Of a stretch of DNA of 64,000 bases, positions 12,658 through 24,434 are shown piece by piece. A program made the position numbers and the translations under genes. The DNA is taken from positions 42,094 to 106,093 of the forward strand of contig SWBL01000168.1 in NCBI GenBank assembly GCA_024195585.1, in the 5' to 3' direction. This DNA is from Aureobasidium sp. EXF-3400. Taxonomy: Eukaryota; Ascomycota; Dothideomycetes; Dothideales; Saccotheciaceae. The stretch's first letter is position 1, and each line of letters starts with the position of its first letter. The notes under the pieces were generated by a model, which did no database searches, had not been told where the DNA came from, and worked only from the letters and a program-made list of their open reading frames with translations.

Positions 12658-15600
12658 ATGAGTTGGAACTTGCTCGAGCGCTTCATCGAGTCGGAACACT
12701 TCAACCGGGATCCGTCGTTGACTGTGGCCTATCTGGCTCGATATGCCGACCATGTTGGAATTCAATATGTCCTCTGCTCCAAGTTGCGCCAGTTCAGCTA
12801 TGAAGACATTGAGTTCTTTCTGCCGCAGCTATGCCACCTGGTCATGTCGCTGGACAACGAAAGCATGGCCCTCGAGGACTTTATCCTCGACCTGTGCGAG
12901 GAGTCGGTGAATGGCGCTCTCCTGGTACCATGCGCCTCCCCTATCCCACCTATCCATGCTTATACCATGTGCAGACTTTCTGGCTTTTGCAAACATACCT
13001 CCGCGACCTCGCCCAAACACCCACTTCCAACGCCTTCAAAACGTGCCGCCGCATCTACAACAGAGTCCAACGCATCGTCTTTGGCTCCTCTGAGCCCGTC
13101 CGCCGAGAAAAGATTACCGAGAACGTCTTGCCCGTCACGCTGCTATCCAGTCTTGTGCTCGGTGCTATAGCTGCGCCCTTCCTTCCCCGTCATGCTGGTC
13201 CGCTGGCCATTGCGCAAGCCAGGAGGCCGCGTCCTGTAGAAGAGACCATATCCGACAACATACAACCCCAGCGCATATCCAGGAGTCATACCGTCTCGGG
13301 TGCCCCTGGTCGCTCAAGAAGGCCCCGACCTCCGCCGCAAACGAACAAGGATGCTTCGACTCCACCCGGCACCTCGACACCCAGAAGAGCGTCGCGACCT
13401 ATGTCCATGTTAGTCAGGGATTCTCCGACACCTACGAAAGACTCGCCCGGCAATCGCGCCATGGCAGAGGCATTGCGAGCAACACAAAACAATCAAGCCT
13501 TTGCAAGCACATCATCTCTTCCAGAGCTTCCTTCACAGCCTGCTCCCGAGCCGCCGCGACTCTCTCGCCAGCATACAGAACACTCTGTCGGTCGTCATTC
13601 AACAAGCACAAAGAACATTAATCTTGCCAACATGTCACATTCGCAAAAAGTCCGTATGCTGCGTTCAAACTATTTCCGCAGTCAGACGCAATTCCTCAGC
13701 GCCCTCGAGGATATTTCCAACCGTCTGGTTGCTGTGCCGAAGCCTGCTAGATTGAGTGCTCTTCGTGCTGAGCTCGCTTTGATTGCTCAAGACCTGCCTG
13801 CCGAAGTGGACGTGCCTTTACTCTGTCCTGCGACCCTTCCAGATGGCAGTGCAAGCCGTAGTCAACATCATCGTATCGTCAGACTAAACCCTGCTGAGGC
13901 CACTAGTCTGAACAGTGCTGAGAGGGTGCCCTACCTTTTGATGGTGGAGGTATTGCGCGAAGACTTCGATTTTGATCCGGAAACTGACCAAAATACCGAG
14001 CTCCTCACCAAGCTGATACTCGAAAAGGGCAAACCCAAGCGTCGCCTGTTTGATATTACAGACGCATCACGAGAGTCCGCTCGCTACCAAACCGAAGCCA
14101 CAGTTGAGAACGATAGTGTCCTCGAGCCTGCAGCTGGCGATTTGGCCAGTCCTGCTTTATTGCAAGAAGTAGACGGGCGCAGTACTCCCCGCAACATCTC
14201 TAGATCACATACCCCTTCTAATGCCGCTATGCTGAGGGAGCTTCCCAGACTGTCTAGCGGCGTGAGCACGCTGTCATCAACAAGCCTTACCACTCCTCGA
14301 ACTTCTGATCTCCCAATGAGTAGATCTGCTAGTCCCTCTCCTTTTGCCTCAGCGGCTGGCCGCTCGCAAGCTGCAGATCAACCCGACTTTTCTGCCCTGG
14401 CAACTCACATGCGAGCTGCTTCATCTATGCTCTCACAACTCGAGCTGAGCAGCTCAAAACGACCGAAAGCTGAAGTTGCCGCCATCAAGGCCAGGATCAT
14501 TGCCAGTATGCAAAGTCTCGAAGAGCAGAGCTTTTACACCGACGATACTGTGCACGCCACCAATTTTGATGCCATTATGGCCAACGCGAATAACATTGGC
14601 TCGCACGCCGAGCCAGCCGACATCGAAGACCCTGCTTTGGAAGCTGCAGATGCAGACCCCAATCTGAGTTCCAACGCAGGTGCCGCACGCATGGAGAATG
14701 ACATCAAGACAGGAGGTGTACAGCGCAAGGGCGACCGCGACGATCCTTCAGCAGCAACCTTTGGCGAAGCCTGGGAAATGAAAAAGGAGCGTATACGTCG
14801 CTCATCACCCTATGGCTGGATGAAAAACTGGGACTTGATCTCCATGATTGTAAAAACAGGAGCCGATTTGCGTCAAGAAGCTTTTGCCTGTCAACTCATC
14901 GCCGTATGCTCCAAGATCTGGACCGAAGCCTCTTGCGACGTTTGGGTCAAAAACATGCGCATACTCGTCACTGGCGAGTCCTCAGGCTTGATCGAAACAA
15001 TCACCAACGGCGTATCCCTACACTCACTCAAACGCTCTTTGACACTTTCCTCCATCGCTTCTGGCAGCAACCCTCGAAAACGCATGGCTACACTGCACGA
15101 TCACTTTGTCACTACCTTCGGCAAACCAACCTCTGCCTCTTACATCTCTGCCGTGGATAACTTTGCAAAAAGTCTAGCTGCTTACTCGGTTATTTCATAT
15201 ATCCTGCAACTCAAAGATCGGCATAACGGTAACATTCTCATCGACAATGTGGGCCATATCGTACACATCGATTTCGGCTTCATGTTGTCCAACACACCAG
15301 GTTCCATGGGCTTTGAAGCCGCACCCTTCAAGCTTACCCAAGAATACATTGATGTACTGGGTGGCCTGGACTCCACTCCCTTTGCCTCCTTCAAACAACA
15401 TATGAAAGAAGCATTCCAAGCACTGCGTCGCGAGGCAGAAAGAATTGTCATGCTAGTGGAATTGATGGGCAGAGAGTCACGTATGCCTTGTTATTCTGGA
15501 GGTGTGGTTAATGTTGTTGCTGCACTGAGGCAAAGGTTTGTGCTTGAGAAGAGTAGAGAGGAAGCTGGGGTTTGGGTGGAGGAGTTGGTTGCGAAGAGTG

Positions 15601-15753
15601 CGGGAAGTTATTATACTAGGCTGTGAGTATCTCCTATCTTCCTTCCTGCCTCTTTTGTAGGGGTGGCAGGGGAATTTCCTTCTGGATAATTTTTGCTGAC
15701 GTGAACAATGCAGTTACGACACTTTCCAATATCGTACCCAGGGGATCTACTAG
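12658..15753 (+). CDS. PIK1: Phosphatidylinositol 4-kinase Pik1
   Basis: Exons 12658-12924, 12975-15622 and 15714-15753 give 984 aa. The last exon encodes only the conserved C-terminus YDTFQYRTQGIY and the stop. Residues 1-130 form the lipid kinase unique region (IQYVLCSKLRQ, SMALEDFILDL, LLTFWLLQTYL). The middle is long and Ser/Pro-rich. A second conserved block lies at about 305-390 (KVRMLRSNYFRSQTQFLSAL, AEVDVPLL). The catalytic domain spans about 700-970 with DLRQEAFA (720), DRHNGNILID (838) and the metal-binding HIDFGFML (855). It makes PI4P at the Golgi, needed for secretion; in yeast it partners frequenin (Frq1). The start MSWNLL matches the usual family N-terminus. The gene is convergent with phospholipase B. 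Confidence 0.95.
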
Positions 15754-16793
15754 ATATACAACAGGACGAAAGACAAAAGACGATTTTGCATATTTTCTTC
15801 CTATTCGCCTATAGCATCTGGCATTTGACATTTTGACATCATCTCACCATTTTTTCGCAAACCATGGATGCTGAAGACACAAGCAGCAGGCTGGAACAGA
15901 AAGATTACCCAACGCATACAGCAAGAGGCAGAGACGCACAGAGTTCTCACACGCAATGAGTGGAAGTTGAAGAATATTCACTTACATCTCAAATCGGGCA
16001 ACAAGCGGTGACTTAGGGGAAGGGATGACTGATTTCAATGGTTCGTTGGCTGATATACCTACAAAAGCCAAGAGACTTCTTATAGAAACATACAATTTTT
16101 CTCATTTCCCTCGTTGCGCATTTGTTTTTTTGCTCAAAGTGCTCGACATGAGACACATGCGTTTTTTCCTTCTCCGTCTCTTTCCTCGAGCATCCTTTCC
16201 TTGAACTCTTTACGCCTCTGAAGCTATTGCTTTTGCTGTATTATTTGCTTTTCAAGGCATCAACGACGTTTTTGGAAGCTTCCCTACCTTAGTGTCATAA
16301 AATTAGAAAACTGCATTCAATAGTTGACATGCACTCTCGATCGCTCTTTCCGACTTTTTCATGGAAGAAGGATAGAACTTGTGCTGGGCTCATCACATTT
16401 GCTCCTCTGTAAGCAGCTCCTGCAAAAGCACGAGCATATAATGTATCGTGGAGACTGAGATATATCACCGATAAATTGCAATTTGTTTTATATTAGTTGG
16501 GCTTTGTCGATATTGCTTAGGGCTTTGAGGTTGACGTACCCTCGTGTTTTGCTTAGGTTAGTCTTCAAGTCCTGGGTTCTTATCCGCAATTGATGTACTC
16601 AACCTGGAGCAGCAAGAAACGTCAACCTCGAGGAATATGGTGAATCAACAATTGCAAAATGATGGGCTTTGTCTCTCACTATGTATACAAAAAGCATCAA
16701 GTACAAACATGAAAGCAAAGCATATTACAAGAAACCTTGATCATTACTATACATTGAATCTAACATATCACTTCCCCTCACAAAACTATCATT
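15754..16793. other. Intergenic, convergent 3' ends (1,040 bp)
   Basis: Long tail-to-tail spacer between PIK1 and the phospholipase B gene. It is AT-rich with T-runs near 16100-16160 and many short ORFs. No RNA gene, repeat or conserved ORF recognised. Confidence 0.35.
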
Positions 16794-18554
16794 CTACTGA
16801 GAATAACAGTACTTATCAAAACAAGCACCACAAGCCGCAGGCAAAGCAGCACCAGTCTTCTTCATAATCGCACAGCCCAGACAAACAGGCCACTGTGCAT
16901 CCCCATTCTGAGTAGCAATAGCATTACCATTAGCAATAATCCCAGCCGTCTGCGCCTCCGAAGTCTCAATAATGACAGTTTGAATATTAGAAGCGTAAGT
17001 GTAGTTGTTGTTAGGCAAGTACACAATCGTAGCGGTGTCAGGGGTATCGCAGCCAAAGAAGACAGCATGTTTGTTGAGGCCGGCGGCGAGGAAAGTGGTG
17101 AGGTCGGGAATGAAGGGCATACGGGTGAGTCCTTGCTCTTGAGCTGCTTGGTAGGCGCCAACGATGGCGGTGCCTGAGGGGAAGAGATCAGTGGTGTCTG
17201 CGCCATTGTCGGCGGCGATGATGACGTCCACGTTGCGCTCGGGTTGGATTAATGGCCAGAAGGGCATGGCTGAGTTGCCTTCACCGCCATCCACGAGGGA
17301 GATTTCTTTTTGTGCGTTGGTGAGTGTGGCGGCGGGGTATTGGTAGAAGGGATTAGGGTAGGGGGCGTAGGTGTCGCGGGTGACGGGGCTGTGGGCGTTG
17401 AGCACAATAGCTTGTAGGGTTTGAACTAGCGATTGGGTGTTGTTCTTTGCAGGGATGGTGGTGCAGTAGTTGTTGAAGAGGGCGGAACTGGTGCCGGCTA
17501 CGTAGCCTAGATTGTCGTAGTTCTTGATGCACTTGCCGGATACGGTGGGCACACCGTTGGTCAGCTTCGATCCGAGGTAGGCGGTTTGAGTGAAGGCGTT
17601 GACATTGGTGTCCCATGATCCGAACTCGTAGGGAGTCTGTAGGACAGAAAGTTAGTCGAGTCGATGTGAAAGAGTCTATAGGGAAAACGTACGAATTCAT
17701 ACTGAGTTCCGTTCTCCATAGGGATGCATTCTCCTTCAAAGGTGTTGACACCTCTAGCAGTGATGATGGGGAAAGGCACGGCGTGGTTGGTGAAGTTGGA
17801 AGAACTGGCCACACTCGAGAGAGTCTTGCTGACAAGTCCATCGGTCTTGAGGTCTTCCTGGTTTGTGCTGAGGAGCTGGTACGAGAGCAGTCTACCGTAA
17901 ACATCGATAAGGGTAGGCTGGAATCCAGCCTTAGCCTTGTCTACAATGTCCTTGACCTAGTATGGTGTTAGTGAGATGATTGCACGATGGAATCAGCCTG
18001 GCACTCACAATCTCGGCGTATGCAACAGCAGACAAGAGACGTGCAGGAACCAGAAGCGAGTCTGAGAAAGACTGAGACCAAAGGTTGTCCCTCAAGTACG
18101 AAACAGTGGGCCAATTGAGACCGGTCCAAGAAGTCGAGAACCATGCACCTCCGGAAAGAGATGTCTCGTATGTAATCGCCTGGTAAAGACCACTGGTGGA
18201 GAGGTCAGAGTCACGAGCATCGAGACCCTGGATAAGACCGGCACCAGAGAGCAAGGCACGGTAACCACCACCACTGATGACCAGTCCAACGGTGGGAAGG
18301 TTGGTAGTAGCGAATGAAGGGTCGGTCTTTTGCAACCAAGCAGTAAGAGCAGCATCGGCCTTGGGCTTACGAGCAGCAATGTATGCAGCTTCTTGAGTTC
18401 CTACGCTGTTGGCAGTGCGGACCAGGGGAGTGCTAGGACAGCTTGCCGAGACGGGAGCATAGGGAGTGAGAGAACGAGTGTCGATGGCAGCGGCAGAGGC
18501 ATGACCAGCGAGGCCCAACAGGTACAATTGAAGGAGTGCAGCGTAGGGAGCCAT
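16794..18554 (-). CDS. Secreted lysophospholipase / phospholipase B (cPLA2-like)
   Basis: Exons in gene order 18554-18009, 17956-17693 and 17636-16794 give 550 aa. The chosen ATG at 18554 opens a clean signal peptide (MAPYAALLQLYLLGLAGHASA). An in-frame ATG 22 codons earlier would only lengthen the hydrophobic leader. The catalytic domain shows the oxyanion segment VGLVISGGGYRALLSGAG near residue 90, the nucleophile motif as SLSGGAW near 140, and the catalytic Asp in SLVDGGEGN near 395. These last two differ slightly from the common GLSGGSW and DGGEDGQN forms. The C-terminus has four closely spaced Cys pairs (PVCLGC, ACGACFDKYC). No hydrophobic GPI-attachment tail follows, so it is probably secreted, not anchored. 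Function: release of acyl chains from phospholipids and lysophospholipids outside the cell. Confidence 0.92.
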
Positions 18555-19317
18555 AGCGAGAGACTTGATGAGATACAGAGAGAGGAGCTGGAGGATCCAA
18601 GGAAACACGAGAGCGAACACCTACCTTTCATACTAAGGGAGAGATCAATATATTTACATGAAGAGCAGATCAAGCACAGACGAGGAATGTGTCCAAGCGA
18701 GCATCTGTCGGCAGTGTTTTCCAGAAGGACGGGAGAACAGACCTGCTCGGCTATCTGGATCAACGTGTACGGAGTACGCACGTACAATACTCTGACCAAG
18801 AGACGGGCGTTTGAGCAGATTAGGTCCACGGCAGAAAGGCGGGTGCGGGAGTTTGAGTTGTCTGGACTTTGTGGGAGCCAGCGAAAGCGAGTAGGCAGAG
18901 CATGATATATTGATAGGGCGGGCGCGGTAGAGAGAAGATAATAATGGCAAGATCTCGACCTTGGTCTCAATATGAAAGAGACGGGAGTTTGAGACACGAG
19001 TCGCGTGGGACGGGTATTCGGGCTCCCGGCAACGTGAAAGACGCCGAACCATGGATGAATGTGATGCTCGAAACGACGAGGAAGGTCGGAAACATGAGTG
19101 AAGAAAATGGCTGAAAAGCACTGAAGAAGAGCAAGAGAGAAAAGAGTGCCTAGATGCACAAGATAAGTTCCAAACCAATTTGCGAGTGAAACCGGAGGTC
19201 ATCAGCAAGATCGGCAAGGTTGCTGGCACGGGGCGGCAGAATAAATAGAGATGCGGCCCCACATCTAGCGTCGTTAGAAGGTTGGACAAGATTGAGAAGG
19301 AAGCAAGTGCAGTCGAA
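18555..19317. promoter_or_regulatory. Divergent promoter region, phospholipase B / RING-SH3 gene
   Basis: 763 bp between divergent starts. Overlapping long minus-strand ORFs (18401-19391) have no family resemblance and lie upstream of the phospholipase start, so I treat them as chance. No repeat or clear binding site seen. Confidence 0.35.
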
Positions 19318-21650
19318 ATGACAGACGGAACGAGTGAAGGAGGGCGCGATTTGGACCTGGAAAAGGAGTTGTCGTGCTCGGTGAGTGGCATGGAACAGTC
19401 GGGAGAAGAAGCGGTAGAGAGGATGCTAACCGTTTGTGACAGATCTGCACCGACGTCCTCTACCGGCCTCTGACGCTACTCGACTGCCTGCACAGCTTCT
19501 GCGGAAGTTGCTTGAAAGAATGGTTCGCATGGCAGGCTTCATCCAAGGGCCATGTGTATTCATGCCCAGCATGTCGAGCTGTCGTACGGGATACCAGACC
19601 GAATGCGACTCTCAGCACACTGCTCGACATGTTCCTGCAGGCGCACCCTGACAAAGGCAAGACTGCACAAGAGAAGCTGGATATGGACAAAACATATAAG
19701 CCTGGAGACAACGTTATACCGCCAGTAGACCTAGGTCAAGTGTCGGATGACGACGACGAGGAAGAACAACAGATGCTGGCTCAGGCACGCGAGCTGAGTC
19801 TCGATGATGTGGGTCTCGGAAGTCGCTCTACTGCTGCTCAACATCAGAGGCACACGCATCGTACTCACCGTCGCGATGACTCGCCCCGTTCACGCCAGGT
19901 GGACGCTCTTTCGCATCAGTCCAGTATACGCTCGCTTCTGAGCCAGTCTGACATGGACTTGGGCGATATGGAAGATGAGATTATGCGTCACATCATTGAT
20001 CACGGCCTTCTGGACGGTGTCGATCTCAACAATCTGACTCCGGACCAGGAGGATGCTATTACTGATTCCATTGCGCAAGCATATCGCTCTCGTCGCCGTC
20101 AAGACCGCCGTGATCGTCATCATAACCGTGACCGCTCTGCTGCTCGTCCTTCTCCGAGACCTTCTGCTCATCGTCATTCTCCTCACTCCTCATCTCACAG
20201 GCATTCCCCTTCGATCTCAGCCCACAGACATTCTCCATCAACCTCAGCCCACCGCCGGACTACATCAACTACTACTCCGCTTATCCCCCACGCCTCAACT
20301 CCAATTGAAACTCAACCCACTCCAGCTAGGCGTAGAGCCGCTTCAGCTAATCGCTCTCATCGCATCGATACCACGTCCGATAGGCACCGCCATCTAGCCC
20401 CTGATTCGCCTTCACGACCATCGAATCATAGTTCACCTGCTCTACCCATCCCTCCTCGAGAAGAGCCGATAACCGAAGTGCCTGCTCCTTCGATCAGCTG
20501 TTCGAGATGTGAGAAACCCGATATACAGCACTCGCTGCATTACACCTGCAATAAGTGCTCCGGAGGCAACTTTAATCTGTGTCTTGGATGCTACCGCGCA
20601 GGAAAAGGTTGCCTGAATTGGTTTGGGTTTGGTCGCGCTGCGTTGACTCGGTACCGACCTCAAGCTTCCTTCGGTCCTGACCACACAGCTCAAGATCCGC
20701 CTCATGTTCTCTCGGCCAGACGGTATGATCGGAACACTGCGCGCTTAGAGCAAGGTCTGTTTTGTGATGGTTGTCAAGCTTTTGCGAATGCTTGTTACTG
20801 GCACTGCAACACATGCAACGACGGAGCATGGGGCTACTGCAATGTCTGTGTTCAACAAGGCAAACATTGCACTCACCCACTAGCCTCTGTAGCACAAACC
20901 TCTCTAGCATCAAACTCTTCTCAACGACACTCGCCATCCGAGCTATACCCACCACCACTGACACCCACCAACTCGGCCTTCCACTTTGCCGTCCCTTCGA
21001 CACCTATGCCACTACTTCCACACATCTCAGATCCCTCTTCTTACATTCCCATAACTCTGACGTCTTACTGCGACATCTGCCACTACTCTATTCCACCCTC
21101 GTACGCACGTTTCCACTGCAACATCTGCAACAAAGGGAACTACGATATCTGCAACTCATGCTACCACTCTCTCGTCAACACAGGCAAGATAGCACGAGAC
21201 AACGGACCTTCAGGCTGGCGCCGCTGCCTCCGCTCTCACCGCATGAGCGTAGTCGGCTACGAAGACCGCGAACAAGGTCCCCACCGCATAATCGTGCACG
21301 ACATGATCGGCGGCTGGGCCCTCAAAGACACACCCTCTTCCACCTCCGCATCATCCGTACAACAAGACCACTGGCGCTGGAAAGAAAACGATGGCACTGC
21401 CAAAACGACTTCTGCAGCATCATCGTCGTCAAAGCTCTTCACTGCCTCTGCATTACCACCTTCTGGAGGCATTGGGTTGACAGTTCAAGCCCTGTGGTCA
21501 TATTTCCCTGGCGACGGTGTTAGAGATGAGTTAAGCTTTCCTCGTCATGCGGTTATCACAGAGGTGGAAGATATTAACGGTGACTGGTTCTGGGGTGTTT
21601 ATTGCGGGAACAAAGGACTGTTTCCTGGTAATTACGTTAGGGTTGTTTGA
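19318..21650 (+). CDS. RING finger protein with three ZZ-like zinc modules and a C-terminal SH3 domain
   Basis: Exons 19318-19380 and 19443-21650 give 756 aa. Exon 1 is just 21 codons, and splicing completes the RING: CSICTDVLYRPLTLLDCLHS at residues ~20-38, then FCGSC and CPACR near 70 (C3HC4 pattern). Residues 215-355 are an Arg/His/Ser-rich disordered linker with short tandem repeats of SHRHSPS type. Three Cys-rich modules follow at about 373-410 (CSRC, CNKC, CLGC), 460-497 (CDGC, CNTC, CNVC) and 563-600 (CDIC, CNIC, CNSC), each ZZ-like. The C-terminal 60 residues form an SH3 domain (ALWSYFPGDGVRDELSF, WFWGVYCGNKGLFPGNYV). A RING usually means an E3 ubiquitin ligase. The SH3 would bind a Pro-rich partner. 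The combination is fungal. No specific substrate can be named. Confidence 0.88.
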
Positions 21651-22385
21651 TGCGAGGTCTGCATATGAGGTCTGCTATTGCTACGTGCAGTGCATATGTT
21701 AACGGCAATGCATGGTATGGGGGAGGCAGCATGGGGTGCAGCAATCTTGGATGCAGCTTCCCCGGAATTGATGTATTGCCGTTGCAATGCAAGCTTTGGG
21801 AGGAAGAGAGATAGAACACCGTCGTTGCATGCATGTATCGAGGGCAGAAGCTGTAAGTCGGTCGTTATGGACAGCAAAGCATGCACATGCGAGATGGACG
21901 GTAATGGCTTAATGAGACACATGACCATTTTTCTATTTCCTTTTGTTTGCATTTGACTACTCTCTGCATGTCTCCAACGACCATACATATCGTCTACACT
22001 TGTCACGTTCAGACGACCATAGCATTCGCAGAGTAATCAATCTTCATATGCATGCATGTGACAAACGCCCGACGCTGCACCGTTTCATTGAACTTGGTTC
22101 TTGCTCTTTCCAGAAGGAATATTGATTCAGGTCCTGAGGTTCGCCCGTTTTTTCTATAGTTGTTAAACCCGTTTTTCGTCGGTGTAACGGTTTGAAACAC
22201 CACTATATAGCCTCTGATCGTCAGATCATCTAAGACAAATTACTTGTCTGTGGCTTTCTTACAGTGTCTCGGACTAGACTCCTTGGATGGTGCAGACAAC
22301 GTCTTCTACCATACTGTGTTCTCAGAACCCCTGTTCCTTGGGTCTGAGCTGACTCAGTCTCCCAAGTGTCTATCTGAGATACCGT
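21651..22385. other. Intergenic, convergent 3' ends (735 bp)
   Basis: Spacer between the RING-SH3 gene and the EBP-like gene, with several ATGCATGC-type short palindromes (for example near 21705, 21825 and 22050). No gene or tandem repeat seen. Confidence 0.35.
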
Positions 22386-23507
22386 TTATCTTTTCTTCTG
22401 TTTGGAAGTTGCTGGGTTCAGAGCAGAGGTGAACGCTGCGTAGCCTTGATAAAGAATCCACAGAGGAATCCAGACCCAGAGTGTGTTGAAGAAGAAAAGG
22501 TAGACCCATCTGTACGCGTGTCAGTCTCGTTCTTGCATATGTGTGTATTTCCTCGGTTACTCCATGGGCGGGGGAGAGGGGGTGTAGTGGAGAACAGGAT
22601 ATGGAAGAGGATCATGTGTAGAGCGATAGTGCTTGTGGTCAAACTCTCATCACCAGCCACTCCTCGGAGTTCGGCCTCTTGCCCTCCGCGGGTGTATACA
22701 AGGTTGTGTAGATCCGGAAACAACAGATTCGATAAAGGCAAGCAAGATAGAGAGTGCAAGATGGTCTTGTAAATGACCATGTTAGAGGATAGAGTAAACT
22801 TACTTGTACATCCAGTTGGAAGTGACCAGGTTAGGGGAGCCGCTGAGCCATTCGGGCACAAAGGTCATGAACCCTAACAACCATTGTTAGCATCTCTCTC
22901 TGAGGGTTGATGGTCTCCAGACCAGGGTCGCCTTTCAGGACTTCGAATTCATAGAAAGAGAAAACAAGGGAAGAAAGTAGAACTTACCACCATAGAGCTC
23001 ACCAGTAGCGAGCACACACATCCAAAACCACGCACTCCCCCATCTCTCCTTGACCAACTGCAAACAGATCCAACAAGCCAATGGCCCTCCCACCCCCACC
23101 GTCAATAACTCCAGACTCACAACCGTAAGATCAGTTCCCGCCCATCTTCTATCAGCCTTGGCGTATTCACGCCAAAGCGCACTGTGCCAGCCATCTCCAT
23201 ACGCAGCTCCATAGTTCCTGCCCACACGACCGAGGAAGTGGACGTTGGCGGGAAGAAAGGGCTCGGTAAGGAGATTGGGACCATATGAGAAGAAACAGTT
23301 GTAGAGGAATGTGCCTTCGAGGATGAAGTGGATGAGAGCATCAAAGGCGTGCCAGATGAAGAGGAAGCGGACTTTGGAGCTCGCGGTCGAGGGTAGAGTG
23401 TAGAGGGATGTTATGTAGGCTGCCGCCAGAATGGCAAGGGTCGACAAGAGCGACAGTACAGTAGTCTGGTCGATCACGAGTCCCACTGGGACCGAAGACG
23501 AAGACAT
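22386..23507 (-). CDS. EBP/emopamil-binding (EXPERA) family protein, sterol isomerase-like
   Basis: Exons in gene order 23507-22988, 22873-22804 and 22509-22386 give 237 aa. The start is MSSSSVPVG at 23507; an upstream in-frame TTG is not used. At least four membrane segments are visible. Family marks include FIWHAFDALIHFILEG, LWREYAKADRRW, LELLTVGVGGPLACW, and the C-terminal TGELYGGFMTFVPEWL and NTLWVWIPLWILY. These are the EXPERA pattern of EBP, the animal/plant sterol delta8-delta7 isomerase of the ER, with His and Glu residues in the membrane placed as in active members. Fungi normally use the unrelated ERG2 for that step, so this protein may be a second isomerase, act on other lipids, or be an EBP-like binding protein. 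The fold assignment is firm; the reaction is inferred. Confidence 0.85.
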
Positions 23508-24434
23508 GGTTGTGATGTTATGTGACAACTCTTGCTAGACCTCACTCAGTGCTTAAAAGGAGGAAGGAAGCAATGCCATGTCGTGCACACGCCAGAAAAT
23601 TGCACGTGCGTCAGTCCTATAACAGAACATTCACAAAGATAGACAGTCAAGTTGAGCGAAAGTAGATAATAGAATAATTAGAAATGTTTATTTCTGTTGC
23701 TGCCTCCAGTCCGTGTTATCATCTCTCCTAAGCATTGATTCGTAGCAATAACTTCAAGGAAACACGCCCTTTCTGCCCATTCGGAATCCAGCATGAACAT
23801 GTATGCATCCATGCCATGCAAGTCCCTTCATGATGAGAACCCCGAGAATCCCATGCCAGCCATCAAGAAAGTTACCATCCCTGTTGCCATAATACCAAAT
23901 TGACTAACAACCAGAGTTGAGAGTCGATGCGCGCGCCCATATGATGTTCTGTGCACACATGCACGGCAACCTGCCTCCCATTTTCCGTCAATGTGCGAAG
24001 AAAAGGAAAAGTAAACAAGTACAGAGAGAAAGGAAATAAAAGATAGAAAAAGGAAAATGCAGAATAGCAAGGGTAGAAAGGAAAAGAACGAGAACGACTT
24101 TCCAGAAAAAGGTATCGCGCTCGAAAGAAAAACAGACTCAAGCTTGACAGCAACACTCGTGTTGGCGGTCACTGTTTCGAGAGCCATCTATACACCATGA
24201 GCCATCTCATGGAGGATCCGGAACGCCTTGCGAGATGTAATGATCAATGCCGAATCGCTTTGATAGACCAAGGAAAATTGAAGAAGAAGAAGAAAAAGAA
24301 AAGGAGGAAAAGCCATATTAGACAAGGGGTTTGCCCATGTTCATATAAGGTTGATCGCAGTTGTTGCATTGCAGAATCTGAGGAGACAGGTGCTGGCTCC
24401 GATTGTGCGTATGAATGCATCATATTTAAGCATT
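23508..24434. other. Intergenic between EBP-like and CBM21 genes (927 bp)
   Basis: Tandem minus-strand spacer: promoter of the EBP-like gene and 3' flank of the CBM21 gene. A purine-only run lies at about 24278-24312 (GAA/AAG repeats), and purine-rich sequence also covers 23997-24130. These explain the low-complexity ORFs here. No gene recognised. Confidence 0.4.

Noticed and set aside
12513..12800. Upstream ATG as the start of PIK1
   Set aside because: It is in a different frame from the conserved MSWNLL start, and I see no splice pair that would join it.
18401..19391. Two long overlapping minus-strand ORFs between phospholipase B and the RING-SH3 gene
   Set aside because: Ser/Leu-rich translations without domains, overlapping the phospholipase signal peptide and the RING gene start. 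They are read as chance.
24278..24312. Purine-only GAA/AAG tract as a possible functional repeat
   Set aside because: Short simple-sequence run without regular unit structure. Ordinary for fungal spacers.
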